Assembly (NCBI GenBank): GCA_024399115.1
Contig: JAKSHZ010000011.1
Span: 1-49,917 of the forward strand
Length of the DNA stretch: 49,917 bases
DNA from: Bacilli bacterium
Lineage (GTDB): Bacteria; Bacillota_I; Bacilli_A; RFN20; CAG-826
Direction: 5' to 3'
The notes beneath the pieces are model-generated. The model was not told the DNA's origin. It saw only the letters and a list, made by a program, of their open reading frames with translations, and did not search any database. The translations under genes and the position numbers were made by a program. Shown piece after piece: positions 17,901 through 27,208 of the stretch (positions within the stretch are counted from its first letter, which is position 1; each line of letters begins with the position of its first letter).

Positions 17901-20900
17901 ACAGAAGGAGTTTCCCAAGGTGGTCGCAATCGAAAACTGGCGTCCGAAGGGGCCTCGCTCCATGAAATATGTCGGAAAGGCCGACATCTTCCGAATGAAC
18001 ACCATTCACCCCGTGGCTAAAGACGTCACTAGCGACAACCCGCAGGACATCATCAACCACTCCTTCCACAAGCACAACAAAATTGTGCCCGAACTGTTGG
18101 AACAGAAATTGGGACCCGACTGGATCCTAAAAACCAAGGGACTTATCTTCCTTAACCCTGAATCCAAACAGTACGAACCCGCAAACTACTATCTCGGTGG
18201 CGACGTCAAAACCAAACTTGAAGTCGCAAGGGCAATGGCTGCCAACGATGACGCCTACAGTGAAAACGTTCAAGCCCTTGAAGCCGTACAGCCAAAGCAC
18301 ATTCCTATCAACGATATTTCCATAAATTTCGGTGCCAACTTCGTCCGCCCTGATATTTATGCCGAATATATCAAGGAAATGGTTTTCCACAACAAAGGCA
18401 TCAGCGACTCCAACTTCCGACTTTCCTACAATGGCTCCTCCATTGCTACAAGCGCCTATGATATTGTTCTAAGCGAATATCTCAAAAAAGACGAGACTCT
18501 TTGCTTCGGACAGGGCTATTGCGAAAAAAACGCTTCCGACATCATTGAAGCCGCACTTCAGGATAAGCACATCACTATTAATTATCCTAAGAAGGATAAA
18601 GACGACCCCACCGTTCAAGACGTCAACTCCACTTTGGCCGCCAACGCCAAAATCGACGAGATAAGAAACGGATTCCTCGCTTGGCTGTCACGACCACAAA
18701 ACCATCACCACGCCGAAGAGATTGAATCAGTCTATAACAACCTTTACAACCGCACTGTTCCGATAAAATACGATGCGAATTTTGTCGAACCTGTCGGTTG
18801 CACTCTACAGCTCCGTCCACACCAAAAAAGTGCCGTTGCCCGTATCCTTACGGGTGACGACACTCTCGTCGACCATCCTGTAGGTTTCGGCAAGACCGCC
18901 GTTCTCATCTCAGGCATTCAAGAGCAACACCGACTCGGACTTGCCCAAAAGTCCCTCTTGCTCTGTATGAAGGCGAACGTGAAACAAATCGCCCAGGAGT
19001 ATCAGAAAATGTACCCTAATGCCAATATCCTTTTCCCGAAAGAAAGCGATTTCAAAAAGGAAAATAGAAACGCGCTGCTCAATAAAATCAAGACCAACCA
19101 GTACGACTGCGTCATTCTCACACATGACCAATACGGTAAACTTGAACACTCAAAAGAAATACAGGAAAAACTCCTCACTGACAAACTCAACGAGTATGTT
19201 TCCGCCATCGAGGCTAACCCCGAAAAAAACTCGCCTACCCTTAAACAGCTGACAAAGAAACGTCAGAAAATAGAACAAGACCTTAAGCAGCTTGAAGCGC
19301 AACCGCACGATCCTCTCGCTTTTGAGGAACTCGGCTTCGACAAACTCTTTATCGACGAATCACACCAGTTTAAAAACCTGGCGTTCGTCACCAACCACAA
19401 CAAAGTCGCCGGTCTCGGCTCCCCAGAAGGATCACAAAAGGCAACAAAGCTTCTCATGGGCGTGCGACATATACAGCAGGTCAATGGTGGCGACAAAGGT
19501 GTCGTTTTCGCAACGGGAACTCCCGTCACCAATTCTCTTGTAGAGGTATATAACATCATGCAGTTCCTTAAACCATCACTGCTGAAGGAACACAACCACC
19601 AGTCTTTCGACGCTTGGGCGGCTCAATACGCTAAGAAGACCGAAGAATTGGAGGTCCAGCCATCTATGGCCATCAAGCGAGTTGACCGCTTCCGCGAATT
19701 CGTCAACATACCAGAACTGCAAAACGACTACAAGTCTTTTGCCGACGTTCCCGACCCTAGCGCTGTCGAAATCAAGAAACCACTTGAAAACCGTGTTGCC
19801 ATCACTGTTCCCAGTGGTGGTGATACACACATGCAGATTCTACGTGAACTCAAACAGGTTACAGAGACAGGAAACTCCCCCTTCCTCGGAGTCTCCCTCT
19901 CACAAGAAAAAATTTCCGCAAAAAGCCTTATCGCAACCTCCCTTGGAGCAAAGGAGGCGGTTTCTTCCCGTTTCCTCGGAATCGAACCCGATGAACCAGA
20001 ATCCGACAAGGCTACTGCCATCGCACGCAACGTCGCTGATATATTCAAGAAGACTGACGAACACAAGGGCGTCCAACTTATCTTCTCCGAAATCGTCGGA
20101 CCCGGCAAAGCCGAAGTGTACGACGACTCCGAAGACGGTGAAAAGAAGATGAAGGCAGACGCCATCATCAATTGGAAATTCGAAAACTTCAAGGAAAAGT
20201 ATTCCAAGGAAGACAAGGAAAAATGTATCGCTGACCTCGCCGCTGCCGGTATCAACATTTCCAAAAACTTCCTCAAAGACCATTGGAGTGATGACCAGGA
20301 CCGCAACCTTGACGAAGACTCGCGTGTCTCTAAGATTGCCGGACTGGCCACTAAAGGTGCAGAGGAAAAACCCTACAACCTTTTTAGCGACATCAAAAAC
20401 CAACTCGTCAACAAATACGGCATCCCGGAAGACCAGATCGTCAGCATCCGAGACTTCTCGCCAACCAAACGAAAGGAAATCTTCGACAAGGCCAATAATG
20501 GCGAAATCCGTGTGATTATGGGTTCTACACAGACCCTCGGCACTGGTGTAAACGTACAATCACATGTAGTGGCAATGCACCATCCCGATGTACCTTGGAC
20601 TCCAGCATCTTTCGAACAAAGAACAGGACGTGGAGTAAGACAAGGCAACGAAGTGGCGCAATTCTACGGTAACAAGGTTGACAATATCGTTTACCTCAAG
20701 GAAAAGTCTGCCGATGCCAAGAAGTACAACCTTCTTGCCATCAAGCAGGGATTCATTTCCTCTTTCAAAGACGGATCCAATACCCAACGTGTCGTTGACA
20801 CAAAAGAACAGTCTGCCGACTCCTTCTTCAAAGACTGCCTCGACGAAACCCTCGGCAATCCGCTTTTCGTTGAAAGAAGAAAACTCACCGACACCCTTTC

Positions 20901-22860
20901 TGTGCTCAACAGCGAAAAGGCCGCATTTGAAAGCCAATCACTCACACTTTCTTCAAGACTGGCAGAGCAGACGTCACTTGTTTCCTATAACAGGCAGAAT
21001 GAGTCCAAATGGAAGACAGAAGCCGAATATCTCGCTTCTTCCGCCCCACAAAAAGTCGATGACAAGTTCCCTATCGACATGAACGTCAACGGCGTACATT
21101 ACGACTCTGCCAAGACTGCGGGCGACGCCATCTTCAGGTCAACGGCATCAAACAACAAGACTGTTGTTGAAGCCTACGGATACAGGTTCGACATCGTTCC
21201 TTCGGTTCTCAACCCTCTTACAGATCGAGACATCAAGGTCATTGGACGTACAGGACAACTTCCCGAAAACGCTAACGCACTCTCCCTCGCTGACCTTTCC
21301 AAAGAACTTGTCGGAAAATTCTCTTTCACAACTCCTGCCAATACCGACAAGGATGCCAGCAAACAGTCCTATGTTCATATCGCCCTCGCCATTCGAGGAA
21401 TGGCTAACGATATTGAAGGAATGCCCGCACACTTCCAGAAACTTAAAGTGCAGGGACAACAGCAGGTAGCACAATTAAACAGCGAACTGCAAGCACGTGA
21501 AATCTTCCCTAAACAGGACGAAATAACTAAAATTGAAGCACGCATACGAGAAATTGACCAGCAACTCGATGGAGAGTCGTCCCTCGACTTGAAAAACTGG
21601 AACAAACTCTCTTCTGCTTGGAACAGCAAGAATGCTGCCGAAATGAACGCACTCAATACCGAACAGGAAATCTTGAACGCTTCCAGCAAACTCTTCGACA
21701 AATACATCGACCTTGCTCACGAGGAAAGCGTTTCAAGAAACTCTCTCGATATGCAGAAATACCCCCTCAACACCTTTGATAACGTTGGCAAGAACAATAA
21801 AACAGTGGAACTTGCCGGACCGCTCGTCATCGACGAAGAACGTATCCGTGCCATTCTTCCACCTGCTTTCTTGAAAATATCGACCATTGAACATCAAAAT
21901 AGGGTAGTGGAGAGTCTTAAAGAATCCTTCATTTCACAAGCAATCACAGATATTGTACGCCCTCTAAAAGAGAAGGGCGAGAATCCACATGTCGCTTTGC
22001 TCGACTCTCCCGACACACACGCACGTGATGTAGCCACAGACTCTGCAAGAAAGCAGAATGAGATCTTCGACTCTATCAATATCTATAGCCCGGTTCTTCT
22101 CGTTTCCGGATCCAACCTTATAGATACTGCTACCGCCAATAGGGACTTGAACTTCGACTTCTACCAGGTTAAAACCTCATTCCACCAATTCGTGGCCAAC
22201 GAGTTTACTAACCAGTTCGGCAAGGAAAGTTTCAACTTGAACCCAACTGAGTTGATTTCAAAATATGAGGCTCAATCCGCACTTTCATCTGTCGTTCGCG
22301 ACTCTTTCCGTGACCTCATCCCGGAAAGCGAAAAGGGAAAATCAGTTTTCCCAGACAATGTCAGTTTCACTATTATAGACTCTTCACAGAGAGTTTCCAA
22401 CGAACTCCTTTTTGAAAACAACTCTTACATCCGTGATTTCAAGGTCACTTCCAAAGACCTTCAGGACCTTGTCGTCGGTCGTGAACTCGATTCTTCAGAG
22501 CAAGTCAAATCCGTAGATGGTGAGTACCTCAAAAAATTGGATAATCTCACCAACATCTACAAGGAATTCAGAGACAAGCCACAAAACGCAGATGTAAACC
22601 TCGACATTCAAGGAATAAGGGATTTCACCTCTTCTTTCGAAAAGATGGCGAGCGCATTCGAGCAGAACGAATACATTAACAACGCAATGTCAGGAAAAGA
22701 AGATAACAATCGCCAGGCAATGCCCACAAACTCTGCCGAAATGTTCAATCTGCTTACCTCCTCCCTCGCTGATTTGGCAAAGAGAAACCCTGATGATCCA
22801 AACATACACCTTCTCGCATCCAACACCGACGGTAGAATCATACCAGACCCCTACCATTAA
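14959..22860 (+). CDS. giant N6-adenine methylase-SF2 helicase (DarB-like)
   Basis: 2,633 residues. The methylase has DPSSGNGRFF (from Asp635, SAM-binding motif I) and TNQPF (698-702) in the place of the N6-adenine catalytic NPPF/Y motif. The helicase has PVGFGKT (1307-1313), DESH (1466-1469) and QRTGRGVRQG (from 1887). Residues about 210-470 are a disordered Asn/Asp/Gly/Arg-rich linker overlapped by another reading frame (15857-16369). Fused methylase-helicases of this size include the P1 anti-restriction protein DarB; a similar role here is inference. The TAA at 22858-22860 is followed in the same frame by coding-like sequence to 23922, so this copy is probably truncated by a nonsense mutation. 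Confidence 0.85.
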   Translation: MQTIQDTNFDTTFENLFFVGDGTFNISKKNISVSDDVFRKRLIPLVQQLDGLYVKKHKLEDGSDGGQYYAFKDEQKAKTFAREFFLLATAKEKLHNTRIPFTDLILRKDKASDDLFHVFRQNPEADGNSPILAYFSKNSDSFRTPKLTQVQDIRQNGVWNTKKVASLNGLETKDFSFNTITDFVNFAEDNKNKTVSDTYNNNVVNMRYDNDVNTQIKQAESDNKQNPNPAQSQHSQQDRADSDKPSSDDDRAEANKAIAKDDNTQKENDNSSKQPVQLELFPEIKEPVTVSTTISNAYNHGTGKQPKNSSERQNDEGRNRTPLSGDKNVHDTRADQSNVPDADGGHARRTSGRNSENDEERASQDRQDASERTLHIGGSQQDRRGQGRSQGNDGNDNRRGDTSGMGSDDQADSNGVQPGKSQNGNDSTVPARPGSALLNDAVQPLQQIQQPRPSQNGSDGNDNGRVQPVLNKKEDVIKNQNSWFATEHPVDIPKAGTAEALDTNIKALEVLASILEQNRQATQEEQDTLAKYTGFGNTKIDFVTDDSFFVNRMGETDRQRYKAVKEACDHIEKASGSLTPEDLKKFGLTSPVISKRIRRSLQDSMLTAFYTDQHIVRPMWNCLEQLGFKGGSILDPSSGNGRFFSNMPKNLAGKSSLHMVEIDTLTAMIASQMHPDARTINTGYEDYSKHNKADAIITNQPFSTIKVTDSEWVREGRMQQPQFKAAASQLTSYYPAKMLENLNSGGVMAVLTTSQFLDAKHHTSTRQLLASQAEFVGGVRLPMNAFANADVQSDILFFRKFNDGEKHEQHLQFVNTQEKDNPYYEGYGDGKTIDINEYFVQHPENIIGTEQKGFINRKYQPIYDSTLTPEEIGREVQQRVNTIVEQYKASHKQKEIRIESTAASENVESQSNNPTVIDENLQKKIDAFNKIKDSMNALLKAYETDDPSQVELRKNFDQNYNLFVKDFGHLGDKKNVDDLSSQKEFPKVVAIENWRPKGPRSMKYVGKADIFRMNTIHPVAKDVTSDNPQDIINHSFHKHNKIVPELLEQKLGPDWILKTKGLIFLNPESKQYEPANYYLGGDVKTKLEVARAMAANDDAYSENVQALEAVQPKHIPINDISINFGANFVRPDIYAEYIKEMVFHNKGISDSNFRLSYNGSSIATSAYDIVLSEYLKKDETLCFGQGYCEKNASDIIEAALQDKHITINYPKKDKDDPTVQDVNSTLAANAKIDEIRNGFLAWLSRPQNHHHAEEIESVYNNLYNRTVPIKYDANFVEPVGCTLQLRPHQKSAVARILTGDDTLVDHPVGFGKTAVLISGIQEQHRLGLAQKSLLLCMKANVKQIAQEYQKMYPNANILFPKESDFKKENRNALLNKIKTNQYDCVILTHDQYGKLEHSKEIQEKLLTDKLNEYVSAIEANPEKNSPTLKQLTKKRQKIEQDLKQLEAQPHDPLAFEELGFDKLFIDESHQFKNLAFVTNHNKVAGLGSPEGSQKATKLLMGVRHIQQVNGGDKGVVFATGTPVTNSLVEVYNIMQFLKPSLLKEHNHQSFDAWAAQYAKKTEELEVQPSMAIKRVDRFREFVNIPELQNDYKSFADVPDPSAVEIKKPLENRVAITVPSGGDTHMQILRELKQVTETGNSPFLGVSLSQEKISAKSLIATSLGAKEAVSSRFLGIEPDEPESDKATAIARNVADIFKKTDEHKGVQLIFSEIVGPGKAEVYDDSEDGEKKMKADAIINWKFENFKEKYSKEDKEKCIADLAAAGINISKNFLKDHWSDDQDRNLDEDSRVSKIAGLATKGAEEKPYNLFSDIKNQLVNKYGIPEDQIVSIRDFSPTKRKEIFDKANNGEIRVIMGSTQTLGTGVNVQSHVVAMHHPDVPWTPASFEQRTGRGVRQGNEVAQFYGNKVDNIVYLKEKSADAKKYNLLAIKQGFISSFKDGSNTQRVVDTKEQSADSFFKDCLDETLGNPLFVERRKLTDTLSVLNSEKAAFESQSLTLSSRLAEQTSLVSYNRQNESKWKTEAEYLASSAPQKVDDKFPIDMNVNGVHYDSAKTAGDAIFRSTASNNKTVVEAYGYRFDIVPSVLNPLTDRDIKVIGRTGQLPENANALSLADLSKELVGKFSFTTPANTDKDASKQSYVHIALAIRGMANDIEGMPAHFQKLKVQGQQQVAQLNSELQAREIFPKQDEITKIEARIREIDQQLDGESSLDLKNWNKLSSAWNSKNAAEMNALNTEQEILNASSKLFDKYIDLAHEESVSRNSLDMQKYPLNTFDNVGKNNKTVELAGPLVIDEERIRAILPPAFLKISTIEHQNRVVESLKESFISQAITDIVRPLKEKGENPHVALLDSPDTHARDVATDSARKQNEIFDSINIYSPVLLVSGSNLIDTATANRDLNFDFYQVKTSFHQFVANEFTNQFGKESFNLNPTELISKYEAQSALSSVVRDSFRDLIPESEKGKSVFPDNVSFTIIDSSQRVSNELLFENNSYIRDFKVTSKDLQDLVVGRELDSSEQVKSVDGEYLKKLDNLTNIYKEFRDKPQNADVNLDIQGIRDFTSSFEKMASAFEQNEYINNAMSGKEDNNRQAMPTNSAEMFNLLTSSLADLAKRNPDDPNIHLLASNTDGRIIPDPYH
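15857..16369 (+). CDS. nested, out-of-frame gene inside the methylase-helicase gene
   Basis: A 170-residue frame (ATG 15857, TAA 16367-16369) lies wholly inside the giant gene, shifted by +1. Its product looks like a real protein: acidic, helical, Met-rich, with mixed hydrophobic and aromatic residues (for example TLPEWGLMIKQTAMECNP and LHYSTMLFNLYNKY). The giant frame over the same bases is low-complexity Gly/Asn/Asp/Arg/Gln. The start and stop sit at the edges of that low-complexity segment. No strong Shine-Dalgarno sequence is visible. It may be an overprinted gene, or an old gene trapped when neighbours fused. An open frame by chance is possible but less likely. I do not recognise the product. 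Confidence 0.55.
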   Translation: MEQENNQKIAQNVKMMKDEIELLCPVIRMYMTPEQINQMCQMLMEDMQDEPLEEIQRTMKNVLRRTDKTLLKEHFTLVDPNKTEEDKEEAREMMETIIDEVTLPEWGLMIKQTAMECNPARAKTEMTLQYLLDQDLHYSTMLFNLYNKYNSLDQARMEVMEMIMEEFSQY

Positions 22861-22992
22861 GCAAACTCTGCCGAGGTTTTTGATGGCTACAACCTCAAAG
22901 TCACCATCGCAAAAGAGCAGGTAAAAGGTAGCATCGACCAGCAGATCTGGAATTACCCATCTCCAGCCGAGTCAAGACAATACGATGAGTTT

Positions 22993-23922
22993 GTGAGTGA
23001 ACTCTCGCGAAAGGGAATCTCTTACCATTCGCAACTGATGGATCCTAAAGAAAAATTGGAAAGAATCAACAACGTTTCTTCTTCTTGCAACATGCAGATA
23101 GCCGACGCCAAACTCTACAGGGATTATTCCATCTATACCCGTTCTTCACCGGCACCGATGCGACTCGATATTTCAGTCAAAGCCGTAGGAGAAACATTCG
23201 ACAATGGTACTACAGTGCTCAACAAACCGGAGGACTTCAACAAGAGAATGCCTGATTCTCTTGTAGGCGTGTACAAGATTAAAGGTGCCGAAGACACCAA
23301 CCACCTGCAAGTCTATCCAATAGCGGCACACCCAACTCACGATGCCAATGGCAACGAAATCGAATTGGTAGCTACAGCCAGCTTCAATGTAAAAAGAGCC
23401 TCCGGTGATGTCGTCAGGGTAACTCCAAACCTCATAGAGAAACAAGGCGACGGCATTGCCCTCGACTTGCACAAAAGCAACAACTACGTCGCAACCAACA
23501 AGATCACAGCTGCCGACTCTGAGAACCTGCTAACACACTCTCAAATCGACCACACAATATCCTTCACCTCTCCAAGCAATGTCACACACAACGTCATACT
23601 CTACAAGGATGAAGGCGGGCAGTTTGGCAGCCCAAAACGTATCAAGGCTTACGACCCTTCATCTCTTGAACTTAATCAAAAGATGAAGCAAGCACTTGGG
23701 GAAGACGGCGAAAAACAGCTCCGCTCCGGCAAGTGCGTTGAAGTGAAGACCGGTTCCGAAACTGTCAACCTGGTACTCAACCCACAACAAAACTGCGTAA
23801 AGGCTTACGACAAACCTATCGTCTTTGCACACAATGAGGAAACAAAGAGCAGTAACACCAAACAACTCTCCGAAACACCAGAAGTGGAACAAGAACAAAG
23901 AGGTCCAAAACACAAAATGTAA
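22993..23922 (+). CDS. severed C-terminal part of the methylase-helicase, DUF3945-like
   Basis: 309 residues from GTG 22993; ATG 23038 is an alternative start. It is in the same frame as the giant gene, and the codons 22861-22992 between TAA and GTG also read as normal protein (ANSAEVFDGYNLKVTI...). So 14959-23922 was probably one gene of about 2,986 residues, with CAA to TAA being the simplest change. The part near residues 190-285 (YKDEGGQFGSPKRIKAYD, LRSGKCVEVKTGSETVNL) resembles DUF3945-type repeats. Whether it is still translated is unknown. The next gene starts 5 nt downstream. Confidence 0.6.
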   Translation: MSELSRKGISYHSQLMDPKEKLERINNVSSSCNMQIADAKLYRDYSIYTRSSPAPMRLDISVKAVGETFDNGTTVLNKPEDFNKRMPDSLVGVYKIKGAEDTNHLQVYPIAAHPTHDANGNEIELVATASFNVKRASGDVVRVTPNLIEKQGDGIALDLHKSNNYVATNKITAADSENLLTHSQIDHTISFTSPSNVTHNVILYKDEGGQFGSPKRIKAYDPSSLELNQKMKQALGEDGEKQLRSGKCVEVKTGSETVNLVLNPQQNCVKAYDKPIVFAHNEETKSSNTKQLSETPEVEQEQRGPKHKM

Positions 23923-23927
23923 CAATC

Positions 23928-26900
23928 ATGGCAACAACTGAACATCAAAAACCTTATGTGACGGAACAACACAAACCCCTCACTTATTATGGTGCTTACC
24001 CTTATGCATACAATAATCTGAAATCCATAGACGAAAAAGTCTTTCATGACGAACTCATGGATTTCAAGCATACAGGGCACGCAACAACTAAAATTGTTAA
24101 TGCCTACGCCAATCTCGTGTCAAAAGCTGTGCTCGACAACGGAACCTTCAAAGACTCCCTTGTCGTTTACACACCATCAAAAGACATTGGCGGATCCAAT
24201 CAAAGGTTTCACATGGTGAAGGAGAAACTAGACAAGTTTCACCTTCATCAGGAGCCAGACGCTATCGTAAATACTATAAACAAGAAAAGCTCCGTCGATC
24301 CGGTCACACACAAGAAAGACAACCACAACATCCTCGATGGACTTGTTTTCGACACCGAAAAAATAAAAGGTAAGAAAATCATTCTCATAGATGATATTCT
24401 TACCAAAGGCGAACACGCACGCACAATAACCGACGAACTCTACAAGCATGGAGCAGCTGACGTCAAACTCGTCACACTCTGTATCACGCCACCAAGCCAA
24501 GGTCACGAAGACACAAGATACCGATTCGGACTGACCGAGGCCGAACAGAGCAAGAACCTTCTAAAGTTCAACCAGGAAATGAAGCCCGACATCTACCAGA
24601 AACAACTGTACAACCTGGATTTGAAGGAGCGTGAGATACCTATGAACCTTGTTTTCGACAACGAAAACAAGGCTGAAAAGGCAAAGATAACTCCCATTGA
24701 CAATCTTCTTAAAGACGCTTATCCCAAGCGGCTACAAGAAGATAATCTCAATCTCGCCGCAGAGACGAAAAGTAACGTGTACGTAGATAACAAAATGGTT
24801 AGAGAACCGCAATCTATAGATTATAATCCTTCTGACATTACTGTAGGAGCTTTATGGGACAAGTTCAGTAAATCAGAACAAGAGTGGAATCAATACGATC
24901 CTAATACATCTCCCGAAGGCTACAATAGCGGAGACTTGTTAGATTATGACAACATCACAATCAAAAACATTGATCTATCTAACTCTGAGATACAAGCAAT
25001 AGAAAAACTCGTAAGTTTAATCTCTGTGACAAAAGAAGAACCTTACGTGTCGCAATACGCTTCTGTCGATTACGATAAGAAAGAAAAAACTCTTTACTTA
25101 TCAGGAACGATGCAACATGAATCTTGGGGATTTACTCTATTAGGTTGTGACTCAAAAGACAAGATCGAAAGGGACTATGGAATTTCTGCAAATACTGTAC
25201 TTGTAGAGAAGTCTGTCATCAAAGACAAAACTCTTGCTGATAATCTTGAGAGATTCCAACGTGAGGCAAGCATGTTGTCAGATGATATAGATGATTTGAA
25301 AGAGTCAAAACATGCAGATGCAGAACAAGTTCTTTCTTACAAAGAAGAGATGAAGAGACAAATAGACCAAATTACAAATGAATCAAAGAAGTTAGATTCA
25401 AAATCAAATGATACAGACACTTTGGTTTATTTGAAAGGCATAGATAACTTGAAGAAGTCCCTTGAGGTCTATGATAACCATTTGACTAATATTAGTAAAG
25501 AACTCTCAGCAGACATTCATGTCACCAAGAATGATAACAGTATGAATGATGACAAATCATACTCTAACATAGATAACAAAAACAATACTAATAATTCACT
25601 TAATAAATCATCTAATATGGCAGAAGAACAAAAAGATCAAGAAAAGAAACAGAACACTGGCGTTTCTACTTCATTCATCGGTTATGCTAACGTCGCACAG
25701 CAAAAAGATGCACAAGGAAACTTGAAAAAAGTCGCAGAACCCACTTTTACCGGACGCATCAAAATGGAGAAACTTCTCAACGCTCCAACCACTCAGTACA
25801 CCGACAAAAACGGCAAAACTGGTGAATGGATCAAACTCGCTGTCGTAGTCTCTCCCAAGGCAAAGGAAAGTGCGAACAACAGTTCCCATATGCTTATCAC
25901 AAGCAGACAAGGAAAAGAAGTCGAAGTCAACGGCAAACAGGTTAAGTTCGCCGATGTTCAGTCACAGTACGAAATCAAAATCGACAAACAGTCACTTTTG
26001 AAAGCAGCCAAGGCAGCGGGTATCGCTGATGACGGTTCTATCGACCTGAAATTCGGAAAAAAGGAGGGGGGTGTTCAACTCAACCCTTCACAATACCCAA
26101 TGATCACAGACAAAAAGAACCTTGAAATTTTCTCTAATATACACACAACCAACTCTTTCGAAAATTACAAGACAAGTCAGCAGAACCTCGGCAAGGTCGG
26201 TCCTAACAGATACGACGACAACTATCTCGGACAATCCTTCGGATTCCAGGTTAAAGACAAAGACGGTAATCTTAAAGTCAACGCCAACAACGATCCAGTC
26301 ATGATGCACAACATCAAACTTGACGCCAACAAAATCAAATTCCTCCAGGAATGCGACCATTTTGGCAATGTCAACCTTGCCATCGTCAAACGCGACCTCT
26401 CTCCCGAAAAGCTTGGGGAAAAGGGACTCAAAATGGTTGACGGATCCAACTTCCCCGTCAACCAATACGGTATTAAACAACCTAACTTCTTCGTAATCGC
26501 AGACCCTAAAGTTTACAAGAACGGTGAACCTAACGCCAACGTCGTCGCTGTAATAAAAATCAACAAACAGGAACTGGCGGCTCTACCGCACACAACCGAG
26601 GATTTCAAAACCAAAGACGGCAAGCAAGTCCACAATGAATATATCCATATTTCAATGGATCAGTTCAAGAACATCAAACCTAACGTCAAAGACTACCAAT
26701 TCAAGGGCGTCGAAGTCAAAGACAGCAGCAACCTTACCGCTAACGTCACCTCTTACAATCCGCAGATTGCACAGCAGGAGCGCAAGGCTTGGGAAGACTC
26801 ACACCCACGATTGAACGAAGCCGAATTCAAAGCCAAACTCGCCGCGGAAAAAGACATGCCTAATCAATACCAGGCGTACTCCAGTGCCGTGAAAATCATG

Positions 26901-27005
26901 TTCGCAAGCAAATTGCAGAACAATCCTTCACAGGCACAGGCACAAACTCAGCAGCAGGCACAAGACGACAATCAGACAAAGCAAAAGAACTCGCCTAAAT
27001 GGTAA
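23928..27005 (+). CDS. phosphoribosyltransferase-domain chimera, conjugation-associated
   Basis: 1,025 residues with three visible parts. Residues 1-about 280 contain a type I phosphoribosyltransferase signature IILIDDILTKG (about 151-161, PRPP loop). Residues about 280-565 are encoded by markedly more AT-rich DNA and end in a coiled coil and an Asn/Ser-rich linker. From about 565 (starting MAEEQKDQEKKQ) the codon style returns to the C-ending pattern of the neighbours, and the protein continues as a beta-rich domain of unknown family, ending in Gln-rich sequence. It looks like a fusion or an insertion of a foreign middle domain. It closes the large operon; 27006-27208 follows without a gene. 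Confidence 0.75.
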   Translation: MATTEHQKPYVTEQHKPLTYYGAYPYAYNNLKSIDEKVFHDELMDFKHTGHATTKIVNAYANLVSKAVLDNGTFKDSLVVYTPSKDIGGSNQRFHMVKEKLDKFHLHQEPDAIVNTINKKSSVDPVTHKKDNHNILDGLVFDTEKIKGKKIILIDDILTKGEHARTITDELYKHGAADVKLVTLCITPPSQGHEDTRYRFGLTEAEQSKNLLKFNQEMKPDIYQKQLYNLDLKEREIPMNLVFDNENKAEKAKITPIDNLLKDAYPKRLQEDNLNLAAETKSNVYVDNKMVREPQSIDYNPSDITVGALWDKFSKSEQEWNQYDPNTSPEGYNSGDLLDYDNITIKNIDLSNSEIQAIEKLVSLISVTKEEPYVSQYASVDYDKKEKTLYLSGTMQHESWGFTLLGCDSKDKIERDYGISANTVLVEKSVIKDKTLADNLERFQREASMLSDDIDDLKESKHADAEQVLSYKEEMKRQIDQITNESKKLDSKSNDTDTLVYLKGIDNLKKSLEVYDNHLTNISKELSADIHVTKNDNSMNDDKSYSNIDNKNNTNNSLNKSSNMAEEQKDQEKKQNTGVSTSFIGYANVAQQKDAQGNLKKVAEPTFTGRIKMEKLLNAPTTQYTDKNGKTGEWIKLAVVVSPKAKESANNSSHMLITSRQGKEVEVNGKQVKFADVQSQYEIKIDKQSLLKAAKAAGIADDGSIDLKFGKKEGGVQLNPSQYPMITDKKNLEIFSNIHTTNSFENYKTSQQNLGKVGPNRYDDNYLGQSFGFQVKDKDGNLKVNANNDPVMMHNIKLDANKIKFLQECDHFGNVNLAIVKRDLSPEKLGEKGLKMVDGSNFPVNQYGIKQPNFFVIADPKVYKNGEPNANVVAVIKINKQELAALPHTTEDFKTKDGKQVHNEYIHISMDQFKNIKPNVKDYQFKGVEVKDSSNLTANVTSYNPQIAQQERKAWEDSHPRLNEAEFKAKLAAEKDMPNQYQAYSSAVKIMFASKLQNNPSQAQAQTQQQAQDDNQTKQKNSPKW

Positions 27006-27065
27006 ACCCGTTTACCATCTAACTCTTTCCATCGTAGTCAAAGATTGAAATAAGACTCAAAACAG

Positions 27066-27156
27066 TTGCCAAGGCTTCAACAGCAGTATTAATCTTTCAG
27101 TTCCAAGTTTCAGAGCGGTACCGCTGAGAAATAAGTGTAACTCTCCACCTTGGCAA
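27066..27156. other. structured intergenic element between operon and IS605 element
   Basis: TTGCCAAGG (27066-27074) and CCTTGGCAA (27148-27156) form a perfect 9-bp inverted repeat. It encloses the 12-bp palindrome AGCGGTACCGCT (27114-27125), itself flanked by TTTCAG and TGAGAAA. There is no T-run, so it is not a simple terminator. It may be a folded RNA at the end of the upstream operon or part of the IS left end. Confidence 0.55.
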
Positions 27157-27208
27157 TTATCAAACCGCGAATGCAGTCAAAACAGGCTCTCCAGTCATTA
27201 TATATAGT

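Noticed and set aside
19728..20559. Minus-strand frames of 207 and 219 codons
   Set aside because: Both are antisense to the helicase part of the giant gene, with Ser/Phe/Val-rich composition typical of mirrored codons.
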